Of a DNA stretch of 20,152 bases, positions 15,499 through 20,152 are shown one piece after another; position 1 is the first letter of the stretch, and every line of letters starts with the position of its first letter. A program made the position numbers and the translations under genes. Source of the DNA: a virus; the IMG/VR virus record IMGVR_UViG_3300033153_012554, positions 1 to 20,152 of that record; one strand, 5' to 3'. The notes below the pieces were generated by a model. The model was not told the DNA's origin and did no database searches. It saw only the letters and a program-made list of their open reading frames with translations.

Positions 15499-17024
15499 GC
15501 CGCGTTTTCCTTTTTTTTATTACCGCCGGCGGCGGTCTGATCGACCGGGTCCTGATTATTGATCTGGTCCTGATTATCGACCGGGGGGGGCGGCTCGGCC
15601 GTGAGCCCCAGCTCCTCACAGTAGGCCACTTCTTTGGCACGCTGAGCGATCTGTTTTTTCCAGTCTTTGCCCTGCCGGGACCACTCCTCAGCCAGGTTGG
15701 TCGTTAAATTCGCCAGGCGGGTCTTCTGACCATTGGCCTCTTTTTGTGGATCGACGTGCTCGGTGCCCGGCCAGAACCATTGTGTTTTGATTTTCTTGAC
15801 TAAGGCCATCGGTAACAGGCCGCGGTACAAGCGGGCCTCGGTCAGCCAGGCCGCCAGGATCGGCTCACAGACTCGCAGCTCGATCCAGCGTTGCAGGGTC
15901 CGAATCGAACGAAAATATACCTGCCAGTCCAGCCGGCCGCTGGCGTAATTGTAGCCGGCACTGTTGGCGGCGGCCACGTTGTAGGGCATGTTAAGACAGC
16001 GCGCGATCTCGTTAATTATCTCGGCCTTAAACTCCTTGTAAGTTGACGAGGGTTGCTCGGCCTTGAACTGAAAGGTGTCCCAACCGGCGGGCAGGGATAA
16101 TATCGTACCACGCGGGATTTCGATTTCATCCATGCTTTCAATATCGGTTTCAACATTGAGGTCAGGACTGTTGGTTTTCATGACCGCGGCGAGGTCCGCG
16201 GCGGTCTCGGCCGCCTGGACTACCGCCAGGGTGTATCTCCGCAATTTGGCAAACAGCGGCAACGCCGGGGTCAGCCAGGGGACACCGCGATTTTGGCCGG
16301 GTCGATCCTGGCGAAATATATGGATGATCTGATCGGCATCGATTCGGTCGAATTCGCCCAGGACCGCCGCCGACCAGATGTCTTTGCTACCCGGGTGTTT
16401 TTGATTGATATGATAGGCGATCGGCTTGCCCAACTCGTTGACCTCGATCCCGTCGCGGATTTTTTGATTGTTCAAAAATTTCCAGGGGGTGGCCAAGCGA
16501 TCCGGCTCGATCATAAGAAGTCGATAACCAACATTACCACCCTTGGCCTCGCTGTCCGTCTGGCTGCCGATCAGGGCCTCACCCGATTCGCACAGTTGCA
16601 GGATCACCAGGCGGAGCTGGTCGGCCAGGCTGCCGATCCCCAGATAATCGCAGTGCATAGTCCAGTCAGTGAAGCGTTCTTCGACCGTGCGGTTAAATTT
16701 TTCATTATCTGTTAGAATCTGCAAGCGGGGCCCGGGGCCGATTATGTCGTTTGCCAGCGTATCGACAATTCCTTTAGCATAGGTGTTATTGCGAACCTCG
16801 TAACGAGCGCGGTTGCGCAGTTTGCCCAGATCAGCGGTGATCAGGGCGTTGGCATCCGAGTCATCGGCCCTCGACCAATGATTTTCGTTATGACGATCGG
16901 TCTGGGCGGCTGCATAATTGCGGTAATGCCGGCGGGCGGCCAGGCCCTGGTTTTTTGGCTGGGCCGGCAAGGGGTCAGCCGACCCCGGCATGACCAGTAG
17001 TACATTGTTGTCGAGGGTTCCCAT
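15495..17024 (-). CDS. Portal protein, lambda gpB family
   Basis: A 509-residue portal of the lambda type. Seen in order: an Arg-rich N-terminal region with NNTYAKGIVDTLANDIIGPGPR (about 78-99, part quoted), the helical and beta clip-stem region with LMIEPDRL, a DRPGQNRGVPWL motif (about 242-253), and a late SAGYNYASGRLDWQ segment that is characteristic of this family. Twelve subunits would form the DNA entry ring and bind terminase. The C-terminus (about 475-509) is disordered and contains a duplicated Asn-Gln-Asp unit. It starts two bases after the gpW-like stop and is overlapped by the protease-capsid start. Confidence 0.92.
   Translation of the reverse strand: MGTLDNNVLLVMPGSADPLPAQPKNQGLAARRHYRNYAAAQTDRHNENHWSRADDSDANALITADLGKLRNRARYEVRNNTYAKGIVDTLANDIIGPGPRLQILTDNEKFNRTVEERFTDWTMHCDYLGIGSLADQLRLVILQLCESGEALIGSQTDSEAKGGNVGYRLLMIEPDRLATPWKFLNNQKIRDGIEVNELGKPIAYHINQKHPGSKDIWSAAVLGEFDRIDADQIIHIFRQDRPGQNRGVPWLTPALPLFAKLRRYTLAVVQAAETAADLAAVMKTNSPDLNVETDIESMDEIEIPRGTILSLPAGWDTFQFKAEQPSSTYKEFKAEIINEIARCLNMPYNVAAANSAGYNYASGRLDWQVYFRSIRTLQRWIELRVCEPILAAWLTEARLYRGLLPMALVKKIKTQWFWPGTEHVDPQKEANGQKTRLANLTTNLAEEWSRQGKDWKKQIAQRAKEVAYCEELGLTAEPPPPVDNQDQINNQDPVDQTAAGGNKKKENAA
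15548..15583. repeat. 18-bp tandem duplication in the portal 3' end
   Basis: GGTCCTGATTAT recurs at 15548 and 15566 (period 18), coding two related six-residue units (NQDQIN, NQDPVD) in the disordered portal C-terminus. A C8 run (15583-15590) adjoins it. Confidence 0.6.
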
Positions 17025-17025
17025 G

Positions 17026-17247
17026 TTATGAACCCGCCTTTATGCGATGCAACTGGAACGCCTGGCCGCCGGCGGTGGTCCGCAATAAATTCGCATAGTA
17101 GGTGCGGGCCGCGAGCAGATCGGTCAGAGATCGGTAGGTGGTGACCTGACCATTGATGGACATACTGATCGGCTGACCGGCCCAGGCCTCGATCGCCGCG
17201 TCGATCGCATCAATTATCGTTTGATTGCTCATATAATAAGTGTGCAT
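17026..17247 (-). CDS. gpW-like head completion protein
   Basis: A 73-residue protein (or 68 residues if ATG 17232 is used) immediately upstream of the portal. Its shape matches lambda W: an N-terminal helix (IDAAIEAWAG), a short strand pair around a Gly-rich NGQV turn, a helix starting SLTDLLAARTYYANLL, and a basic end. gpW follows A and precedes B in lambda, as here. It stabilises packaged DNA and prepares the head for the connector. There is no clear ribosome site before either ATG; the sequence just upstream contains a terminator-like hairpin, which is odd for an operon-internal gene. Confidence 0.75.
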   Translation of the reverse strand: MHTYYMSNQTIIDAIDAAIEAWAGQPISMSINGQVTTYRSLTDLLAARTYYANLLRTTAGGQAFQLHRIKAGS

Positions 17248-17268
17248 TCAAAAAAGCCAAAAGCAAGC

Positions 17269-17288
17269 AAAAAAAACCGACCGGTCGG
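17269..17288 (-). terminator. Palindrome with U8 tract before the gpW-like gene
   Basis: CCGACCGGTCGG is a perfect 12-base palindrome (17277-17288). In the RNA it can form a four-pair stem with a CCGG loop, followed directly by U8 (17276-17269). It is terminator-like on the minus strand, though the stem is short. It lies 31 bases upstream of the next start, so readthrough must occur or a separate promoter must exist. Confidence 0.5.
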
Positions 17289-17295
17289 AAATACT

Positions 17296-17311
17296 ATGCT
17301 ACATGTAGCAT
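17296..17311. repeat. Perfect 16-bp palindrome, possible operator
   Basis: ATGCTACATGTAGCAT is perfectly self-complementary, and two further base pairs form outside a single mismatch. It lies seven bases to the right of the terminator-like palindrome. This dyad fits either a dimeric DNA-binding protein or an RNA hairpin. No protein is known to me for it. Confidence 0.7.
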
Positions 17312-17353
17312 GGTAGGACCATAATTTTTCAAAAAAAGACAAAAAAAGAGGTA

Positions 17354-17542
17354 TCAGACATCATCCCCGCCCCTGATCGGCCCGCCAGCGGCCTCTGAGG
17401 GGTCCGGTTTTTCCAGGGTTCGGACCCGCTTGCCACAGTGCCGACAAATCGAATAGCGTCGGGTCCCCTTGCTCAGTTTAATCGTATGCGAGACCCGTAA
17501 GTCCCGGCAGCCACACCGCGGACATTCGATCCCGTTAGCCAT
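17354..17542 (-). CDS. Zinc-ribbon protein (NrdR/Ogr-like)
   Basis: A 62-residue protein. It has CPRCG at 8-12 and CRHCG at 33-37, four cysteines with about 22 residues between the pairs, and the sequence VSHTIKL...RRYSICRHCGKRV between and after them. That spacing resembles the N-terminal zinc ribbon of NrdR-type regulators and small phage activators such as Ogr/Com-like proteins. A DNA- or RNA-binding regulatory role is inferred. The C-terminus is acidic and Gly-rich. The ATG overlaps the end of the upstream small gene by eight bases. It is the last gene before the palindromes at 17277-17311, so it could act there. Confidence 0.75.
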   Translation of the reverse strand: MANGIECPRCGCRDLRVSHTIKLSKGTRRYSICRHCGKRVRTLEKPDPSEAAGGPIRGGDDV

Positions 17543-17663
17543 TATTTACCCCCGCGAATAGAGGTTGATCTTCGACGCCCAGGGCGGCTTCCCGTCGGCT
17601 TTGTAAATCCCCATTACCCCGCATTACCTCTAAACAGTCACCCCGAATAATTTTAATGGTCAT
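17535..17663 (-). CDS. Very small ORF beginning like a DNA methyltransferase
   Basis: A 42-residue ORF whose start (MTIKIIRGDCLEVMRGNGD) closely resembles the N-terminal motif of N4/N6 DNA methyltransferases (typically GDCLEVL.. then DPPY). No DPPY follows in any frame, so it can only be a remnant or a coincidental match. ATG 17663 overlaps the preceding TGA (ATGA) and AGAGA lies upstream, which supports real translation. A longer TTG-started reading (to 17768) is less likely. Confidence 0.5.
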   Translation of the reverse strand: MTIKIIRGDCLEVMRGNGDLQSRREAALGVEDQPLFAGVNNG

Positions 17664-17812
17664 TTGGGTCTCTTTTTTAAATCCCAGCAGAACAGCGAAT
17701 ATGTCACGCAGGTCTTTATTAGTTTGCATGGGCCACCATCCGGCCAACATGTACGCAAATACAGACAAGGCGGGGGTTCTTTATCTTGTTTTTTCTTTGG
17801 TGTTTCGCTCAT
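17660..17812 (-). CDS. Cysteine-rich 50-residue protein
   Basis: A short ORF. The Lys-rich N-terminus (MSETPKKKQDKE) leads to five cysteines (16, 22, 29, 35, 42) at nearly even spacing and several aromatic residues. GGGGA lies upstream of the ATG, and its TGA overlaps the next ATG. It overlaps the end of the previous gene by 32 bases in another frame. Function unknown; a metal-binding or disulfide peptide is possible. Confidence 0.55.
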   Translation of the reverse strand: MSETPKKKQDKEPPPCLYLRTCWPDGGPCKLIKTCVTYSLFCWDLKKRPK

Positions 17813-17945
17813 TTTTATCCCCGCCAGACGCCAGGATGAGAATGCTGACCCCTATCAACACGCCGCCGCTCATGGAGTGGCCAAGGTTCAATGAATATAT
17901 GCCAAGCAATGCGAAGCATATCGCAAAAAACCCACGTAGAATCAT
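17781..17945 (-). CDS. Small two-helix membrane protein
   Basis: A 54-residue ORF. Two hydrophobic stretches (about 5-20 and 29-40) flank a short SLNLGHS turn, followed by a charged C-terminus (DKNERNTKEKTR). Its ATG overlaps the terminase stop (ATGA), so translation is coupled. The pattern resembles a small holin or membrane peptide, but no lysis gene lies beside it. Function not recognised. Confidence 0.6.
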   Translation of the reverse strand: MILRGFFAICFALLGIYSLNLGHSMSGGVLIGVSILILASGGDKNERNTKEKTR

Positions 17946-20065
17946 TTCTTTTGTCGTTTTTGTTGTTGGAGTTCTGATAGTTTGATCTTTTTGGTGTCGG
18001 CGGGTTTGGTCTTGGGCAGGGCCGAGAGGCCCAGGATCGCGGCGGCCGCCGCGGCCCCGGCCAGGGTGTCCAAAAAATGATTATGTTTGCTGTGGACCTG
18101 GAAACCCTCTGACCAGCCCTTGCCCGGTTTGAACTCACGGGTCCATATCTCAGCACAGATTTGCTCGGCCCAGGTTCGATGTTTGACCGGCTCGGTGCCG
18201 AATAAAGAGATCGCTCCGGCCTGACCGATCGGGGTCAGCATCCCGGTATGGACCCAATTTTTCCAATAGTCGGAATCCAGGTTAATCAGCCAGGGTGCCT
18301 CGTTCGACGGGCGGGTCATGTGCCAATGGGAACCGTGCCGGCGGGGTGATCCCTTCTTGGCTGGGATTCGATAGCGGCCGGCCAGTTGGTTGGAGCCCAG
18401 GCCCTTGGCTGGGCGGTACAGATCGGCGGGGACCGAGCGGCAAAAGGTATAAACCGGATCGGGCATCCAGCCTGAATCGACCAGGCAAATGTCGATATGC
18501 CGGGGCTGGTCGCTGTCGGTCTCGGGCCAGCCGGTGGCGGCCTGCCGATCCCGCCATTCAATTAGAGCGGTCAGGATTGCCTCTTGCGTGGCCTTGACGT
18601 TTTCTTTGGCGGTGATCTTGCCGGTGTGCGGAGAGTGGACCGGCTCGGTGCCATAGTCGATCACCGCCCCGGCCATATCAGAACGCCAGGCGACAACCGT
18701 CCAATGCAATAGCCGGCCGCCGACATCGATAAAGGCCGTTAAGAGTTTGGTGCCCGGGGGCACCAGGCCGCGGTCCAGGTGATTGATCTTATTGCAAACG
18801 TTGGCCACGTTGACGCCGGTGGTCTCAGGACCACTATCGGCCGGCGGGGCGTTTTGGTATTCGGTGGCGAAATTGTCCCAGCCCATATCGGCGATCAGAT
18901 TATAACAGTGCTGAAACGGCGATATTTCCAGATAACCCTTTTTACCGGGTAGCTTTTTGTGAATGAACCGGTGCGGGTTGCTGATCTTGGCGCCCTGGTC
19001 CATGACCTTGCGATGCCGACGGTAGAACTTCAGCGCCGTCCGACCGGTGGCATCGCCGTTCATTTGGTCCTGCTGGCGGAGCTCTATATATTTATCCCAC
19101 TTCTCCTTGTCGTTCGGCGGCCTGACTAACAGCTTTTGACGAATGCCATGCCAGGCGGGGTTTTGGGTTTTATCGGAAAACTGATCGGCCAGACATCCGA
19201 TTTTGATGATCGTGCAAAGGTAGGTTACCGCCATTTGCTTGCCCGGCCCGGCCAGGCCCAGGACATCTTGTTGCAAGGTGGCCTTGCGGGCCTCGGTCTC
19301 AGTCTGAGACCGGGCTGATTCGCGGGTCTCGATGTCATCGGCGATTACCAGGTCAGGCCGGCGGCCCTGGCGAACCAGACCCCGGATCGCCGCATCGATC
19401 CCGCGGGTAGTTATCACCGCCCCGGCCGCCGGCGATCCTTTGACCTGGGCAAAAACAATTTCTTTTCCCGACCATTGCAACCGGGTCCGGACCCCTTCGA
19501 AGTTCTGACTCTGGGCCCGCTGGGCGGCACCTTCCAGGGCCCGGATCGGGGCGCATATCTCGGGAAAATCATCCAGCATCAGATCGGAAAATTCGATATG
19601 GGTTTTGATGTCTTTCAGCATCGCTTCAGCAAAGGTGGCATTGGCGCCCAACAGCACGATATATTTTAAATGACCGTAGGCGGTGGCCCAGATACCGCCA
19701 ACAAACTTGGCGATCGATGACTTACCGTCCCCGCGGGCCGCGGCGATCGCCTGATATCCGCCGTGGCGGATTCGATCGACGATCCCGGCGACCATCTTTT
19801 TTTGATCACGGGTGAAGGTGTTATAAAAAACCTCGGGGAAATAGGTTCGACAAAATAGCTCGGGCCGGTTCTGGCAACGCCGGCGCCGCCGCAGATTTTT
19901 GATCGGGGGGATCACGATCGCCCGCTCGGCCAGCCGGGCCTGGGCTTTTTTTACCCGGTCCTTTTCTCGCTGGCTGGCCGATTCGTCCAGGTCATAAAAT
20001 CCAAAAGTGTTTTGTTTTGGAGTTGACATAATATCAAAACTTATTTCCGATATTTTCGCGGGCAT
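17942..20065 (-). CDS. Terminase large subunit (ATPase and nuclease)
   Basis: A 707-residue packaging motor. The N-terminal ATPase has Walker A ARGDGKSS (about 110-117) and Walker B DLVIADDIE (238-246), with a following coupling-type motif TYLCTII (281-287). The C-terminal RNase H-like nuclease shows three acidic residues at the expected places: Asp447 (FIDVGG), Asp530 (CLVDSGW) and Asp666 (NHFLDTLAG). It would cut concatemers and drive DNA into the prohead through the portal. Length and nuclease pattern recall GpA-type terminases. The ATG at 20065 is annotated; the ATG at 20029 is equally possible, and neither has a good ribosome site. The next gene begins inside its stop. Confidence 0.9.
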   Translation of the reverse strand: MPAKISEISFDIMSTPKQNTFGFYDLDESASQREKDRVKKAQARLAERAIVIPPIKNLRRRRRCQNRPELFCRTYFPEVFYNTFTRDQKKMVAGIVDRIRHGGYQAIAAARGDGKSSIAKFVGGIWATAYGHLKYIVLLGANATFAEAMLKDIKTHIEFSDLMLDDFPEICAPIRALEGAAQRAQSQNFEGVRTRLQWSGKEIVFAQVKGSPAAGAVITTRGIDAAIRGLVRQGRRPDLVIADDIETRESARSQTETEARKATLQQDVLGLAGPGKQMAVTYLCTIIKIGCLADQFSDKTQNPAWHGIRQKLLVRPPNDKEKWDKYIELRQQDQMNGDATGRTALKFYRRHRKVMDQGAKISNPHRFIHKKLPGKKGYLEISPFQHCYNLIADMGWDNFATEYQNAPPADSGPETTGVNVANVCNKINHLDRGLVPPGTKLLTAFIDVGGRLLHWTVVAWRSDMAGAVIDYGTEPVHSPHTGKITAKENVKATQEAILTALIEWRDRQAATGWPETDSDQPRHIDICLVDSGWMPDPVYTFCRSVPADLYRPAKGLGSNQLAGRYRIPAKKGSPRRHGSHWHMTRPSNEAPWLINLDSDYWKNWVHTGMLTPIGQAGAISLFGTEPVKHRTWAEQICAEIWTREFKPGKGWSEGFQVHSKHNHFLDTLAGAAAAAAILGLSALPKTKPADTKKIKLSELQQQKRQKK

Positions 20066-20152
20066 AACTTATTGTTTAACAAGAACTTACGGCAGCCCGT
20101 AGTGATCCTTTGGACCGAGTGACAATCTGGTAAATGCGCGGGGTTTTTGTAT
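20066..20152. other. Unassigned 87 bases upstream of terminase
   Basis: All three minus-strand frames stay open from the window edge to stops at 20087, 20076 and inside the terminase start, so the end of an upstream gene (a small terminase subunit is expected) cannot be confirmed or excluded. A short palindrome TTGTTtAACAA lies at 20072-20082. No good promoter is visible. Confidence 0.4.

Noticed and set aside
17224-17262. Promoter-like TTGGCT-16-TATTAT upstream of the gpW-like gene on the minus strand
   Set aside because: Transcription would start inside the coding sequence, after both candidate ATGs, so it could not serve this gene.
17535-17768. 77-codon reading frame with TTG start
   Set aside because: The coupled 50- and 42-codon ORFs fit the ATGA pattern of neighbours better. 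The TTG has no ribosome site.
1-20152. CRISPR arrays, tRNA or rRNA genes, insertion sequences
   Set aside because: No regularly spaced repeats, cloverleaf sequences with CCA-type ends, rRNA signatures or transposase genes were seen by reading both strands.
20066-20152. TTGTCA as a -35 box for a late promoter ahead of terminase
   Set aside because: No acceptable -10 box lies 16-18 bases downstream.

Overview
The window carries most of the late (head and tail) gene block of a lambda-like siphophage, most likely a prophage. A tyrosine recombinase, truncated by the left edge, faces it. The block is on the minus strand and is read from right to left. Its order follows the lambda head-tail order closely: terminase large subunit (A), gpW-like protein, portal (B), prohead protease plus capsid (C/E), decoration protein (D role), gpFII-like, gpZ, gpU-like, tail tube (V), tail assembly chaperones G and G-T, and tape measure (H). 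The capsid itself resembles Mu gpT rather than lambda gpE, so the module is mosaic. I cannot name the host from this sequence. The mid-to-high GC, the beta-solenoid protein with an NW..G..P signature and the Cys-rich proteins recall prophages of planctomycete-like bacteria, but that is only an impression.

Layout, right to left. At 20152-20066 nothing can be assigned. TerL is at 20065-17942. It is followed by a chain of four very small overlapping genes: a two-helix membrane protein, a Cys-rich peptide, a 42-residue ORF that begins like a DNA methyltransferase, and a zinc-ribbon protein. Two perfect palindromes, one forming a terminator-like structure, separate these from the gpW-like gene and the portal. 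The protease-capsid fusion (15498-13372) has a strong internal translation start at the junction. The decoration protein, three small genes and a 512-residue beta-helix protein come next, then the connector and tail genes. After the tape measure come four tail-tip or fibre proteins I cannot place in known families, and a small Cys-rich gene whose 3' end overlaps the integrase.

Three things stand out. First, the G gene (7343-6876) contains an A9 run in frame at codons 117-119. The -1 frame downstream is open for 117 more codons, to 6634. It encodes a cysteine-cluster domain ending in a tail-chaperone-like segment, so a programmed -1 frameshift would make a 236-residue G-T protein. Second, a plus-strand membrane-protein gene (6194-6637) sits between G-T and the tape measure with its own near-consensus promoter (TTGTCA, 17 bp, TATAAT) and AGGAG site. 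It is a classic moron, and its stop codon shares a CTAG with the G-T stop. Third, protease and capsid are joined in one frame only because of an A8 run just after an internal GGAG site. One base more or less would separate them.

Most neighbouring genes overlap by 1-4 bases (ATGA or TAATG). The few gaps of about 100 bases all hold hairpins. Three of these follow the genes expected to be made in the greatest amounts (capsid, decoration protein, tail tube).
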